NCBI GenBank assembly: GCA_017480495.1
Contig: JAFVAQ010000005.1
Span: 1 to 64,000, forward strand
DNA from: Eubacterium sp.
Lineage (GTDB): Bacteria; Bacillota; Clostridia; Lachnospirales; Lachnospiraceae
Direction of reading: 5' to 3'
Length of the DNA: 64,000 nucleotides
Part shown: positions 1-9,704 of the stretch, in pieces
How the letters are laid out: each line of letters starts with the position of its first letter
Numbering within the stretch: the stretch's first letter is position 1
Position numbers and translations under genes: made by a program
Notes under the pieces: model-generated
Database searches by the model: none
What the model was told of the DNA's origin: nothing
The model's input: only the letters and a program-made list of their open reading frames with translations

Positions 1-175
1 CAGGCTGACAAATGCTTTTCGAGACCATAAGCGGTCTCGGTGCTTAGCGATTCACGAGCGAAGTGAAGTGAGAGCTTAGCAAGCGAAGCGTCCGTTAGGG
101 CACCGCGCCTGTGCGAGAGCTGAGTCGAGAAAAGCATTGTGTCAGATGCGAGGCGGCTTGTAAGACTAAATTCCG
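1..175. repeat. Structured GC-rich intergenic element
   Basis: This non-coding stretch before secDF can fold on itself. CTGACAAATGCTTTTC near position 5 is nearly complementary to GAGAAAAGCATTGTGTCAG around 127-145, forming a long basal stem. Inside it sits GAGACC-ataagc-GGTCTC (about 20-37) and several repeats of the type GCGAAG. It is much more GC-rich than the AT-rich DNA that follows (176-300). It may be an untranslated structured RNA, a terminator of an upstream gene outside the window, or an intergenic repeat. No protein was recognised in it. Confidence 0.5.
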
Positions 176-231
176 GTAAAAGTGGAATTTACTTTTTTAT
201 TTAACAAGACTAAAAGAATAAATATTAATGC

Positions 232-261
232 TTTACTAAACTTGACATATTGAGTTATAAT
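232..261 (+). promoter_or_regulatory. Candidate promoter of secDF
   Basis: A perfect -10 hexamer TATAAT lies at 256-261, with TTTACT at 232-237 as the -35 at 18-bp spacing. A consensus-like TTGACA at 242-247 is only 8 bp from the -10, so it does not fit with it. The start would leave a leader of about 45 nt before secDF. Confidence 0.4.
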
Positions 262-312
262 GTAAGTTGCTGTTTTACGGCTACTTTTATTATGTAACAG
301 AGGAGATGCAAC

Positions 313-2553
313 ATGAAGAAGGCAAAGAGAAATGCGATTCTCGGTCTCATTGCATTTTTACTGATTGCAGTTGGAGCTGCTTATTCAGTAATCTATGGAC
401 TTGGCAATGAGAGAGTAGGACTGGCAAAGGACATTCCACTTGGACTTGACCTCCAGGGTGGTGTCAGTGTTACTTATGAGATTCAGGAAGAAGATGCTAC
501 GGACGAGGAGATAAATGCTACAATTGACAAATTGCAGCGAAGAGTAGATACCTACAGTCCAGATGCAGAGGTTTATAGACAGGGTAACAGACGTATCACT
601 GTTGAGATTCCAGTTGATACCAGCAAGTATGATCCAAACGAGATACTTGATGCGCTGGGAAGACCTGGTAAGCTTGAGTTCCTGGATCCAACTAACTATC
701 AGAAGTTTGCTGCTGGCGAAACTGAGTATGAGGCAGCACTTACAGGTTCTGATGTAAAGAATGCTGAGGGCGGACGTATACAGGATCAGACAACAGGTGC
801 TGATGAGTATATAGTATCACTCCAGTTTACTGACGAGGGTGCGCAGAAATTCTCAGATGTAACAGGTGCCAATGTTGGTAATCAGGTTTATATAGTTTAT
901 GATGGCGCAGTTGTTAGTGCACCAGTAGTTAGAGAGCAGATCAGTGGCGGTAGTGCTCAGATCGACGGAATGGATGACTTTGATGAGGCATCAAATCTTG
1001 CAAGTACAATCAAGATTGGTGCACTTCCACTTACTCTTAAGGAACTGTCCTCTCAGGTTGTTGGTGCTAAGCTTGGTTCTGATGCTCTTCGTACATCACT
1101 TATAGCAGGTGCTATCGGACTTGGTATCATTTTCCTTATTATGATTATCATTTTCCGTGTTCCTGGATTCCTTGCTTCTATTGCGCTTACATTATATACA
1201 ATTCTGGAGCTGTTCTTCCTGAACACACTCCATATCACACTTACACTTCCTGGTATAGCAGGTATTATCCTGTCTATAGGTATGGCGGTCGATGCGAATG
1301 TCATTATCTTCACGCGTATCAAGGAAGAATTGGGAGTTGGTAAGACTGTTAAGACTGCTGTTAAGGCAGGTTTCGAGAAGGCTATGTCAGCCATTATCGA
1401 TGGAAATATAACAACAATCATTGCTGGTATTGTACTTCTTATTATGGGTACTGGTACAGTTAAGGGGTTTGCTAGAACACTGATTCTTGGTATCGTTCTT
1501 TCAATGGTAACAGCACTTGTTGTAACAAGAGTACTTCTTACAATCGCTGTTAATCTTGGAATTACTAACAAGAAGCTCTACGGTGTTGCTAAGGCTCCTA
1601 AGATTACTAAGTATTCAAAGGGCTTCAAGTTTGCATCTATATTCTCTATCATAATTATTCTTACAGGTATTGCATTCCTGTTTGTAAATAAGAACATTGG
1701 AACTCGTGGAAATGCCCTCAACTATTCACTTGAGTTTAGTGGTGGTACATCTACTGCAGTTACATTTAATGAAACATATTCCCTTGCTGATGCTGAGGAG
1801 AAGGTTCTTCCAGTATTTAGTGAGGTAGGAATTGATTCAAGTAAGATTCAGATTCAGATAGTTGATAATACTAATCAGATAGTGTTCAAGAGTAATATGC
1901 TGGACGACGAGCAGCGTTCTAGTCTTGCAACTGCTCTTAAAGAGAAGTTTGAAATAACTGATGATAAGATTGATACACAGAATATATCTAGTACAATCAG
2001 TAAGGAAACTCAGAGAGATGCTATCCTCGCTGTAGTAATTGCTTCACTTCTTATGCTTATTTATATAGCATTCAGATTTAGTGATGCAAGATTCGGTGTC
2101 AGTGCAGTGCTTGCTCTGATCCACGATGTACTATTCGTATTCTTCGCATACTCTATTATGTATCTATCAGTAGGTGGTACATTTATCGCATGTATGCTTA
2201 CAATCGTCGGTTACTCGATTAACTCCTCAATCATCATATTCGATCGTATCAGAGAGAATCTGAAGATTATGAGTGTTGACAAGGATGGATACGATACAAT
2301 AGTTGATACAAGTATTTCACAGACATTCACAAGAAATATTTATACAAACCTGACAACTTTTGTAACAATCCTCATGCTTTACATCATGGGTGTTGCTTCA
2401 CTTAAGGAGTTCACCTTCACATTGATGGTCGGTGTTGTTGCCGGTACATATTCATCTATCTGCATAACTGGACCACTTTGGCTTGCTATGAGAAAGGGCT
2501 TCAAGAAGAAGGATGATGATTCAACTTCTAAGAAGAAAGTTGCTAAGGCTTAG
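313..2553 (+). CDS. secDF: Fused protein translocase subunit SecDF
   Basis: SecD and SecF are joined in one 746-aa membrane protein that helps the Sec translocon pull exported proteins across the membrane using the ion gradient. A first membrane segment (residues 8-30) is followed by the large external SecD head (to about 245). Next come the SecD membrane block with AVDANVIIFTRIKEE (D327), a second anchor near 438-458, the SecF head, and the SecF membrane block to about 730 with a lysine-rich tail. AGAGGAG sits 7 nt before the ATG. In the SecF motif, usually read as SxNDTxxxFDR, this protein has SINSSIIIFDR: the acidic residue linked to proton transfer in the Thermus protein is S638, although SecD D327 and the nearby FDRIREN are kept. 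Clostridial relatives often vary here, so the protein is probably functional. Identity is secure from length and motifs. Confidence 0.96.
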   Translation: MKKAKRNAILGLIAFLLIAVGAAYSVIYGLGNERVGLAKDIPLGLDLQGGVSVTYEIQEEDATDEEINATIDKLQRRVDTYSPDAEVYRQGNRRITVEIPVDTSKYDPNEILDALGRPGKLEFLDPTNYQKFAAGETEYEAALTGSDVKNAEGGRIQDQTTGADEYIVSLQFTDEGAQKFSDVTGANVGNQVYIVYDGAVVSAPVVREQISGGSAQIDGMDDFDEASNLASTIKIGALPLTLKELSSQVVGAKLGSDALRTSLIAGAIGLGIIFLIMIIIFRVPGFLASIALTLYTILELFFLNTLHITLTLPGIAGIILSIGMAVDANVIIFTRIKEELGVGKTVKTAVKAGFEKAMSAIIDGNITTIIAGIVLLIMGTGTVKGFARTLILGIVLSMVTALVVTRVLLTIAVNLGITNKKLYGVAKAPKITKYSKGFKFASIFSIIIILTGIAFLFVNKNIGTRGNALNYSLEFSGGTSTAVTFNETYSLADAEEKVLPVFSEVGIDSSKIQIQIVDNTNQIVFKSNMLDDEQRSSLATALKEKFEITDDKIDTQNISSTISKETQRDAILAVVIASLLMLIYIAFRFSDARFGVSAVLALIHDVLFVFFAYSIMYLSVGGTFIACMLTIVGYSINSSIIIFDRIRENLKIMSVDKDGYDTIVDTSISQTFTRNIYTNLTTFVTILMLYIMGVASLKEFTFTLMVGVVAGTYSSICITGPLWLAMRKGFKKKDDDSTSKKKVAKA

Positions 2554-2617
2554 GAGTAATAGCTAAGGAGTTTAAACTCTGGAGCGTAAGCATATAATTA
2601 ATATTTTAAATAATATA

Positions 2618-2650
2618 GGACGAGGACGAGTAAGCCTCGTCCTTGTTATA
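2618..2650 (+). terminator. Hairpin after secDF
   Basis: GGACGAGG (2618-2625) pairs with CCTCGTCC (2635-2642), followed by a short T-rich stretch. It lies between secDF and recJ. The weak T tract makes it a modest terminator, so some read-through into recJ is plausible. Confidence 0.5.
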
Positions 2651-2726
2651 TTCAAGCAGTACAGAAACTTACGTCATTCTGAATGTAAGTATAGAATATA
2701 GAAGATGGGAGAATAGAGATTACAGA

Positions 2727-4487
2727 ATGAAAAAGGATTGGAGAATATATAGTCTCAGGGCAGACTTTAACGGACTTTCAGCGAAGCTTGGCGTAGATCC
2801 AGTTGTAGTGAGAATCATGAGAAATCGTGGTCTGACGGAAGAACAGGACTACGAGAATTTCTTATACGGAACTCTGAATAGCGCTCATTCTCCTGAGAAA
2901 ATGCTCGATATGGAGTTGGGAGTAGATATCATTTCCGCTTCTATAGATGAGGGTGAAAATATCAGAGTGGTAGGCGACTATGATGTGGATGGCGTCACCT
3001 CAACATATATCCTCTATGATGCAATTAAGAATCTGGGAGGAAATGTATCCTACGACATTCCTCATAGAGTAAGAGATGGATATGGAATGAATGTGCGTAT
3101 AGTTGAGGATGCTTATAAGGATGGAGTCAGCACAATCATAACCTGTGATAATGGTATAGCAGCGGTGGATGCAGTAGCTAAGGCGAAAGAGCTTGGTATG
3201 ACGGTTGTTATAACTGATCACCATGAGATACCTCCGGTTCTGCCAGATGCTGATGCGATAATCGATCCTCATCAGGAAGGCGATGATTATCCCTTCAAGG
3301 ATATATGTGGCGCGATGGTGGCCTATAAGTTCGTAAGCCTTCTTTATAGGGAAAGAGGGGAGAGTCTAGGAGCTAGAAAATATTTGGGTGAGCTGGCGCT
3401 TGCGACAAATTGCGATATCATGCCTCTAATAGATGAGAACAGAATATTTGTTAGAGAGGGCATGAAGGAACTTAAGGATTCTCCGAGTCTTGGTCTCAAG
3501 GCACTGATAGAGGAACTGTCTCTCGGGGGAAAAGTGATAAATGAATATCATTTAGGCTTTGTGATAGGACCTACTATAAATGCGGCTGGTAAGTTGGGAG
3601 ATGCAAAGGATGCACTTGAACTACTTCTCGCTGAGGATGAAGAATTCGCGAAAGTGCGCTCGGAAGAGCTCCATAGGCTAAATGAATCTCGTAAGTCTCA
3701 GACGGAAGAAGGCGCTGAAAGAGCGGTAGAGGAAATTGTTCAGGAAGAGATAGAGGGTGACCTGCAGCCGGTAGATAAGGTGCTAGTGGCATATATTCCA
3801 GGCATAAATGAAGGGATAGCCGGAATAATAGCAGGCAGACTGAAGGAGAGATTCTATAGACCTACTATTGTATTTACTGATACTGAGTCTGATCCGGATA
3901 TACTAAAGGGTTCGGGAAGATCAATCGAAGCCTACAACATGTTTGAAAAGATAAATGAACATAGAGATATGACTGTTAAGTTTGGAGGACATCCTCTGGC
4001 AGCAGGACTCTCTATTAAGAGGGCGGACCTTGAAAACTTTAGAGAGTGTCTGAACCGTGACTCGGGTCTTGAATATAGAGACTTTGTAGAGAAGCTAATG
4101 ATAGACGTTCCAATGCCTATGAGCTATGCCAGCATGAATCTTGCTGAACAGCTGGAAAGCCTGGCACCATTTGGCAAGAACAATGATAAACCGCTCTTTG
4201 CTGAGCAGGATATGGAGATTCTGGGCTATGAAATCTACGGAAGAAATATGAATGTTATGAATCTCAAGGTTAGAAGCACCTCCGGTTCTGTGCATGAGCT
4301 CAAGTTCTTCCGTCCTGAAGAGTTCGAGGAACGTATAAATAAGTGGTTTAACGCTTCGGATTGTGATAAAATGAAGAATGGCATTCGTACTGGATGCAAG
4401 ATAGATATAGCCTATGAACTGGGCATAAATGAATATAATGGAATAACGAAAATGCAGCTCCTTCTCAGAGAGTATGAGAAGGCGTGA
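2727..4487 (+). CDS. recJ: Single-stranded-DNA-specific exonuclease RecJ
   Basis: RecJ degrades single-stranded DNA 5' to 3' in recombination and repair, using a DHH-type two-metal site. The N-terminal half shows the metal motifs in order: VVGDYDVDGVTSTYIL, ITCDNGI, VITDHHE and DAIIDPHQ. The DHHA1 part carries KFGGHPLAAGLSI, and an OB-like tail closes the 586-aa protein, near the usual family length. An in-frame TTG at 2643 would add 28 residues, but those residues do not look like RecJ and cross the preceding hairpin, so the ATG at 2727 is preferred; its ribosome-binding site is weak. The gene sits between secDF and apt, a common order in clostridia. The stop overlaps the AT-rich leader of apt by position only. 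Identity is certain; the exact start is less so. Confidence 0.93.
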   Translation: MKKDWRIYSLRADFNGLSAKLGVDPVVVRIMRNRGLTEEQDYENFLYGTLNSAHSPEKMLDMELGVDIISASIDEGENIRVVGDYDVDGVTSTYILYDAIKNLGGNVSYDIPHRVRDGYGMNVRIVEDAYKDGVSTIITCDNGIAAVDAVAKAKELGMTVVITDHHEIPPVLPDADAIIDPHQEGDDYPFKDICGAMVAYKFVSLLYRERGESLGARKYLGELALATNCDIMPLIDENRIFVREGMKELKDSPSLGLKALIEELSLGGKVINEYHLGFVIGPTINAAGKLGDAKDALELLLAEDEEFAKVRSEELHRLNESRKSQTEEGAERAVEEIVQEEIEGDLQPVDKVLVAYIPGINEGIAGIIAGRLKERFYRPTIVFTDTESDPDILKGSGRSIEAYNMFEKINEHRDMTVKFGGHPLAAGLSIKRADLENFRECLNRDSGLEYRDFVEKLMIDVPMPMSYASMNLAEQLESLAPFGKNNDKPLFAEQDMEILGYEIYGRNMNVMNLKVRSTSGSVHELKFFRPEEFEERINKWFNASDCDKMKNGIRTGCKIDIAYELGINEYNGITKMQLLLREYEKA

Positions 4488-4507
4488 TAATAGAGAGGAG
4501 AACGGTA

Positions 4508-5032
4508 ATGAAAACAGTTGAAGATTATATAATCACTATTCCTGATTTTCCTGAACCAGGAATAATGTTCAGAGATGTAACAGGCGTTCTGGATGACCCG
4601 GAAGGCTTGAAACTTGCTATCGATGAACTGTATAAGCTTCTGGATGGAATCGAGTATGATGTAATAGCTGGTGCCGAGGCGAGAGGATTTCTCTTTGGCA
4701 TGCCCCTTGCATATAAAGCCGGTAAGAGATTTGTTCCAGTTAGAAAGAAGGGAAAGCTTCCTAGAGAGACAGTTGAGAAGGAGTACGAGCTTGAGTATGG
4801 AACAGCAACTATAGAGATTCATAAGGATTCTATCAAGCCGGGTGAAAGAGTTGTTATCGTTGACGACCTTATTGCGACAGGTGGAACTATCAAGGCTGCA
4901 GCTGATCTCTTTGAGGAGCTGGGTGGAAAGGTAGTTAAGCTCTTATTCCTTATTGAGCTTGAGGGTCTGCATGGACGGGATAAGCTCGAGGGATATGATG
5001 TAGAATCTATTGTTAAATATCCTGGTAAGTAA
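4508..5032 (+). CDS. apt: Adenine phosphoribosyltransferase
   Basis: Apt turns adenine and PRPP into AMP in one salvage step in the cytoplasm. The 174-aa product has the family's usual length. It shows the early motif PDFPEPGIMFRDVT, the flexible loop RKKGKLPRET, and the PRPP-binding motif VVIVDDLIATGGT. AGAGGAG at 4494-4500 is spaced correctly for the ATG at 4508, whereas an upstream in-frame ATG at 4484 has none and overlaps recJ, so 4508 is chosen. The gene is only 20 bp from the recJ stop and likely shares its transcript. Confidence 0.96.
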   Translation: MKTVEDYIITIPDFPEPGIMFRDVTGVLDDPEGLKLAIDELYKLLDGIEYDVIAGAEARGFLFGMPLAYKAGKRFVPVRKKGKLPRETVEKEYELEYGTATIEIHKDSIKPGERVVIVDDLIATGGTIKAAADLFEELGGKVVKLLFLIELEGLHGRDKLEGYDVESIVKYPGK

Positions 5033-5052
5033 TATGGACTTAGTTAGTTATA

Positions 5053-5110
5053 CTTGATTAATTGGATTAATTAGATTAATTAGATTGAGTAGATTGATTA
5101 GGTCAATTCA
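5053..5110. repeat. Short AT-rich tandem repeat
   Basis: Between apt and rel the sequence repeats units close to GATTAATTA and GATTGA several times. No hairpin with a T tract is visible. It probably reflects local slippage and may act only as a spacer or an AT-rich upstream promoter element for rel. Confidence 0.5.
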
Positions 5111-5151
5111 GATACAATTGATTGGTTTCGTAAGAGAAAGGAGAAGTAATT

Positions 5152-7476
5152 ATGTCAGAAAAACTAGATATTACAACTGATAAGCTTGACGAGATATCTG
5201 AGAATCGTGGACCGGTTTCTGAGATTATCAATGAAAGCTCACGTACTGGTGTACTTGCTACTCCAGAGGATTTTACAGAACCGGATAAGATATATGAGCT
5301 TCTTCTGGAGAAGATAAAGCTCTATCATCCATCGGATGATTTCTCAATGATAGAGAAGGCTTATCATATAGCGGATGATGCACATCAGGGGCAGAAACGT
5401 AAGTCAGGTGAGCCATACATTATCCATCCGCTCTGCGTAGCTATTATACTTGCTGAGCTTGAGATGGATAAGGAGACAATCGTTGCAGGACTCCTGCATG
5501 ATGTTATCGAGGATACTGAGTATTCCAAGGAGGATATCAGTCGTGAGTTTTCGCCAGAGATAGCACTTCTGGTTGATGGTGTTACCAAGCTGACACAGCT
5601 GAATCTGTCTCAGGACAAGATAGAGATTCAGGCAGAGAACCTCCGAAAAATGTTCCTTGCCATGGCAAAGGATATCAGGGTTATCATTATCAAGCTGGCC
5701 GATAGACTTCACAATCTTAGAACTCTTCAATATCAGACTGCGGCTAAGCAGATAGAGAAGGCAAGGGAGACAATGGATATCTATGCTCCTATTGCGAATC
5801 GTTTGGGTATATCCCGTGTTCAGGTTGAGATGGACGACCTCTGCATGCAGTATCTGTATCCGGACATTTATGCTGAGCTGAGAGCCAGCATAGGTGAGAG
5901 GCTGTCCGAGCGAGAGGACTTCATTCAGGATATGGTAAATGAGGTTACCGGATATATCGAAGAGGCGGGTATAGAGGCTGAGATAGAGGGCCGCGTAAAG
6001 CACATTTTCAGTATTTACAAGAAAATGAAGACGCAGGGTAAAACTCTGGATCAGATATATGATGTATTTGCGCTTAGAATAAAGGTTGCATCTGTAAGAG
6101 ATTGTTATGCTGCTCTGGGTATAATCCATGAGAAGTATAAGCCTATACCAGGCCGCTTCAAGGATTATATCGCCATGCCGAAGGCGAATATGTATCAGTC
6201 GCTTCATACCACACTTATTGGACATGGCGGCAGGCCCTTTGAGATTCAGATTCGTACCTACGATATGCATAGAACTGCCGAGTATGGTATCGCGGCGCAT
6301 TGGAAATATAAAGAGACAGGCAGCAAGAATGTATCCGAAGAAGAGAAGAAGTTCAATTGGCTTCAGGAAATTCTCGACTGGCAGAACGATACAAAGGATA
6401 ATGCTGAATTTATAAATGCAGTTAAGACTGACCTGGATATGTTCCAGGATCAGGTTTATGTATTCACCCCTGTGGGAGATGTTCTTCCTCTTCCAAGAGG
6501 TTCAAACACCATTGATTTTGCTTACGCTATTCATACGGCGGTTGGTAATAGGATGGTAGGCGCCCGTGTAAATGGACGTCAGGTTCCGATTGAGACTAAG
6601 CTCCATTCCGGAGATAGAGTTGAGATAATTACTTCGGCGAATTCAAAAGGCCCAAGCATGGACTGGCTGAATATCGTCAAGAGTACACAGGCTAAGACTA
6701 AGATTAATCAGTGGTTCCGTCAGGAACTGAAGGAAGAGAATATAATCAAGGGTAAGACGGCGGTTGAAAACTACTGCAAGACCAAGAATATTCCGCTTTC
6801 AGATCTTATGAAACCGGAGTATGTGGCTGCTACTCTGAAGAGATATAACTTCGGTGACTGGGATTCACTTATGGCAGCAATCGGTCATGGTGGACTCAAG
6901 GAAGGTCAGATAGTTAACAGACTCCTTGAGGAGCATAGACGTCTCACAGAGGAAAATGTATCTGATGAGGATATAACCGATGAGATAAATAGAAAGAGCA
7001 AACATTTTGAAATGCCAAAGGGCAGCATCAAGGTTCATGGTGTCCATGATGTAGCTGTTAGATTCTCCAAATGTTGTTCGCCGGTTCCTGGAGACGAGAT
7101 AATAGGCTTCGTTACCAGAGGTCGAGGAATCTCTATTCACAGAACTGATTGTGAGAACCTGCTAAGCATGAGTGAAAGCGAACGTGAGCGACTCATTGAG
7201 GCTGAATGGGTTGAGGAGAACTCTGGATCAGATGCAGAATTCATAGCTGATATCAATGTATATGCTATGGATAGAAATGCTCTCATTCATGATATTACTA
7301 AGGTGTTCATGGAGTCAGACATTCCTATCAAGAAGATAGAAGGTCGTGTAAATAAGCAGGGCAAGACCACTATCAATGTACAGTTCGGCGTTAGAACCAA
7401 GGGTGATATGAATGTTCTCATATCCAAGATTAGAAGTATCCAGGGAATTATAGATATCGAAAGAACTCAGGGTTAA
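5152..7476 (+). CDS. relA: Bifunctional (p)ppGpp synthetase/hydrolase Rel
   Basis: This 774-aa enzyme makes and degrades the alarmone (p)ppGpp in the stringent response. The order is HD hydrolase domain with GLLHDVIEDT (H116-D117), synthetase domain with GRFKDYIAMPKANMYQSLHTT (about 334-354), TGS domain with FTPVGDVLPLPRGSNTIDFAY (about 440-460), the conserved CCSPVPGD segment near 642 and a C-terminal ACT domain. The RFKD motif is the RxKD form found in bifunctional Rel/SpoT rather than in synthetase-only RelA. The intact HDxxED motif argues that hydrolysis is kept. AAAGGAGAAG sits just before the ATG. Residues 1-40 are a variable extension. The gene is 4 bp from the next gene and forms an operon with it. 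Confidence 0.96.
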   Translation: MSEKLDITTDKLDEISENRGPVSEIINESSRTGVLATPEDFTEPDKIYELLLEKIKLYHPSDDFSMIEKAYHIADDAHQGQKRKSGEPYIIHPLCVAIILAELEMDKETIVAGLLHDVIEDTEYSKEDISREFSPEIALLVDGVTKLTQLNLSQDKIEIQAENLRKMFLAMAKDIRVIIIKLADRLHNLRTLQYQTAAKQIEKARETMDIYAPIANRLGISRVQVEMDDLCMQYLYPDIYAELRASIGERLSEREDFIQDMVNEVTGYIEEAGIEAEIEGRVKHIFSIYKKMKTQGKTLDQIYDVFALRIKVASVRDCYAALGIIHEKYKPIPGRFKDYIAMPKANMYQSLHTTLIGHGGRPFEIQIRTYDMHRTAEYGIAAHWKYKETGSKNVSEEEKKFNWLQEILDWQNDTKDNAEFINAVKTDLDMFQDQVYVFTPVGDVLPLPRGSNTIDFAYAIHTAVGNRMVGARVNGRQVPIETKLHSGDRVEIITSANSKGPSMDWLNIVKSTQAKTKINQWFRQELKEENIIKGKTAVENYCKTKNIPLSDLMKPEYVAATLKRYNFGDWDSLMAAIGHGGLKEGQIVNRLLEEHRRLTEENVSDEDITDEINRKSKHFEMPKGSIKVHGVHDVAVRFSKCCSPVPGDEIIGFVTRGRGISIHRTDCENLLSMSESERERLIEAEWVEENSGSDAEFIADINVYAMDRNALIHDITKVFMESDIPIKKIEGRVNKQGKTTINVQFGVRTKGDMNVLISKIRSIQGIIDIERTQG

Positions 7477-7480
7477 ATAT

Positions 7481-8110
7481 ATGTACAAGATGGAATGTGT
7501 AACGATCGGACCTATAGCAACCAATTGCTACACAGTTATAAATGAAGATACAAATGAAGCTATCCTAATAGATGCAACAGGAGACGTAGATTCTCTGCTG
7601 AGAGCAGTAAGAAAATCAGACGCAAAGCTTGTTGCTATTCTGCTGACGCATGCACATTTTGACCATGTTGATGCAGTTGAGGAAGTAAGAAAGGTATATC
7701 CGGACATCACGGTATATATCGGTGAGAAGGATAAACCACTTCTGGAGAATACTGCCCTCAATCTGTCGGTACCATTTATGGGAGTTCCGGCGTCTGCAAA
7801 GGCAGATGAAACAGTTACAGATGGACAGGAGCTTGAACTAATTGGGATAAAGATAAAGTGTCTGGAGGTTCCGGGACATACAATCGGAGGCATTTGCTAC
7901 TATATGCCAGAGCTTAGCTCGGTATTTGATGGAGATACATTGTTCCACGGAAGCGTAGGTAGGTCAGACTTTCCTACCGGGGATGCGGATGCGTTGATTC
8001 AGGGGATAAAGGAGAAGCTGCTTACTCTGCCTGATGAAACAAGAGTTTTCCCGGGACATGATTCAGAAAGTACCATTGGTTGGGAGAAAAAATACAACAT
8101 GTTTTTCTGA
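7481..8110 (+). CDS. Metallo-beta-lactamase-fold hydrolase (glyoxalase II-like)
   Basis: This is a 209-aa MBL-fold hydrolase expected to bind two metal ions. Visible ligands are THAHFDH (about 62-68), the histidine in GHTIGGICYY, the aspartate in VFDGDTLFHGSVGRSD, and a late GHDSESTIG. The length and layout fit the short YcbL/glyoxalase-II-like subgroup, whose members act on thioesters such as S-lactoylglutathione or related thiol conjugates. The real substrate is not deducible. It follows rel by 4 bp with a weak ribosome-binding site, suggesting translational coupling. This MBL gene after rel is common in clostridia; the dtd gene often found between them is absent here. Confidence 0.88.
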   Translation: MYKMECVTIGPIATNCYTVINEDTNEAILIDATGDVDSLLRAVRKSDAKLVAILLTHAHFDHVDAVEEVRKVYPDITVYIGEKDKPLLENTALNLSVPFMGVPASAKADETVTDGQELELIGIKIKCLEVPGHTIGGICYYMPELSSVFDGDTLFHGSVGRSDFPTGDADALIQGIKEKLLTLPDETRVFPGHDSESTIGWEKKYNMFF

Positions 8111-8169
8111 GTTTATGCAGGCTTGTTCAGCAATTGCATAAACTGGTAGGAACTGGTAGGGGTAAAAAA

Positions 8170-9657
8170 ATGATATTACTCGTACAGAATGATACTGAAT
8201 ATGAGATAGATCTAAGGGCAATGCTAGGGGCCTTTTTTCTTGCTGAGAAAATTAAGTCTGCAAAGCCTGAAGAGGTTGCCCAGTTTGATAGACAGAGATT
8301 CTCTGATTTCACACTGATGCTTACAGCTATCTATGAGGATAAGAATACTAGTCTAAAGCTCGAAGAGGATGGCCATGTTCTGTACTCGGCATACATTTAC
8401 GGCGATTATAAGAATAGAAAAAGATATCGTAATAAGCTGAAGCTTGCTATATATAGGCTTCTATCTGAATATACCAAGCTAGAACTTCCTTGGGGAAGCC
8501 TTACGGGAATGAGACCCACGAAGATAGCTAGCTCAATGCTTTCTAAGGGCAAGAAAAGGAATGAGATCGTAGAGTATTATAATTATACCTATGATGCAAG
8601 TAGTGAAAAGGCCGAGCTGGCAACGAATGTCGCAATAACTGAGAAGAAGCTGATGGAGAGTGTGGATCCGGTTACAGATTATTGCCTATATGTGGGCATT
8701 CCATTCTGCCCAACGAGATGTCTCTATTGTTCCTTTGCGGCATATCCAATAAATGAATATGAGTCTAAGGTAGAGGATTATATAAAGGCCCTGAAGCAGG
8801 AGCTTCAGTATATCTCATACCTTAATAGATATAGGCATTTGATAGCTGTTTATATAGGAGGAGGAACACCAACCTCCCTATCTGCTAAGCAGCTTGCAGA
8901 TATAATGAATACCATAAATGAGAACTTCGATACACAGTTCCTTAGAGAATTTACAGTTGAGGCTGGAAGACCGGACAGTATTAAACCGGATAAGCTTGAG
9001 GTCATGAAGAGGCTGGGATGTACCAGAATAAGCATAAATCCACAAACCATGAATGCTGGTACTCTTAGGACTATTGGAAGGGCGCATTCGCCGGCGGAAG
9101 TCAGATGGGCTATGGAAAAAGCGCGTAAGGCTGGTTTCGACAATATAAATATGGACATTATAGCAGGTCTGCCGGGGGAAAATATGGCGGATATGCAGTA
9201 TACACTTGATGAGATAGAGAAGCTGTCGCCTGAGTCGCTTACAGTTCACTCACTGGCCATCAAGAGGTCGGCAAATCTAAATGTCAGATATGATGAATTC
9301 AGAGATGAGATAAATCATGACACTGATGAGATGCTTAGTATGGCGGCGAAGAGAGCCGAGAAGTGGGGTCTCCATCCATACTATTTGTATCGCCAGAAGA
9401 ATATAGCCGGGAATCTGGAAAATGTAGGTTATTCTCAGAAAGGACTTGAATGTCTCTACAATGTATTTATAATGGAAGAGCGGCTTGACACATTTGCTGC
9501 CGGCGCCGGGGGCATTACCCGACTCCTGAGTGTGGAAAATGGAATAACCACAAGAGTCGACAGAGTAGAAAATGTGAAGAGTGTTGAGGAATATATCTCG
9601 CGAATAGACGAGATGCTGGAGAGGAAATCTGCTGGCATAGATTCCAGGTCATTATAG
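8170..9657 (+). CDS. hemZ: HemZ-type radical SAM coproporphyrinogen dehydrogenase
   Basis: This 495-aa protein belongs to the HemN/HemZ group of radical SAM enzymes, which act on coproporphyrinogen III or related tetrapyrroles. A HemZ-specific N-terminal region (residues 1-165, with LPWGSLTGMRPTKIA) precedes the radical SAM core. The core carries FCPTRCLYCSF, the CxxxCxxC cluster-binding site, and IGGGTPTSL for S-adenosylmethionine. The motifs NINMDIIAGLPGE and YYLYRQKN follow. The ATG at 8170 has TAGGGGT 8 nt upstream. An earlier ATG at 8080 lies inside the MBL gene and is rejected. Because heme synthesis genes are not seen in the window, a function as a heme chaperone or another radical SAM reaction remains possible. 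Confidence 0.87.
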   Translation: MILLVQNDTEYEIDLRAMLGAFFLAEKIKSAKPEEVAQFDRQRFSDFTLMLTAIYEDKNTSLKLEEDGHVLYSAYIYGDYKNRKRYRNKLKLAIYRLLSEYTKLELPWGSLTGMRPTKIASSMLSKGKKRNEIVEYYNYTYDASSEKAELATNVAITEKKLMESVDPVTDYCLYVGIPFCPTRCLYCSFAAYPINEYESKVEDYIKALKQELQYISYLNRYRHLIAVYIGGGTPTSLSAKQLADIMNTINENFDTQFLREFTVEAGRPDSIKPDKLEVMKRLGCTRISINPQTMNAGTLRTIGRAHSPAEVRWAMEKARKAGFDNINMDIIAGLPGENMADMQYTLDEIEKLSPESLTVHSLAIKRSANLNVRYDEFRDEINHDTDEMLSMAAKRAEKWGLHPYYLYRQKNIAGNLENVGYSQKGLECLYNVFIMEERLDTFAAGAGGITRLLSVENGITTRVDRVENVKSVEEYISRIDEMLERKSAGIDSRSL

Positions 9658-9704
9658 AGTTAGATATTTACTAAAGATATTTAGGTATTATGGAGGAAAG
9701 ATAA

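Noticed and set aside
242..247. TTGACA as the -35 of secDF
   Set aside because: It is only 8 bp from the perfect TATAAT, which does not fit a working promoter, and no -10 lies 17 bp downstream.
1053..1571. 172-codon ORF on the minus strand inside secDF
   Set aside because: It is an antisense shadow of the SecD membrane region, with no ribosome-binding site or recognisable domain.
5404..6300. 298-codon ORF on the minus strand inside rel
   Set aside because: It lies fully antisense to a conserved gene and its translation is low-complexity with no domain.
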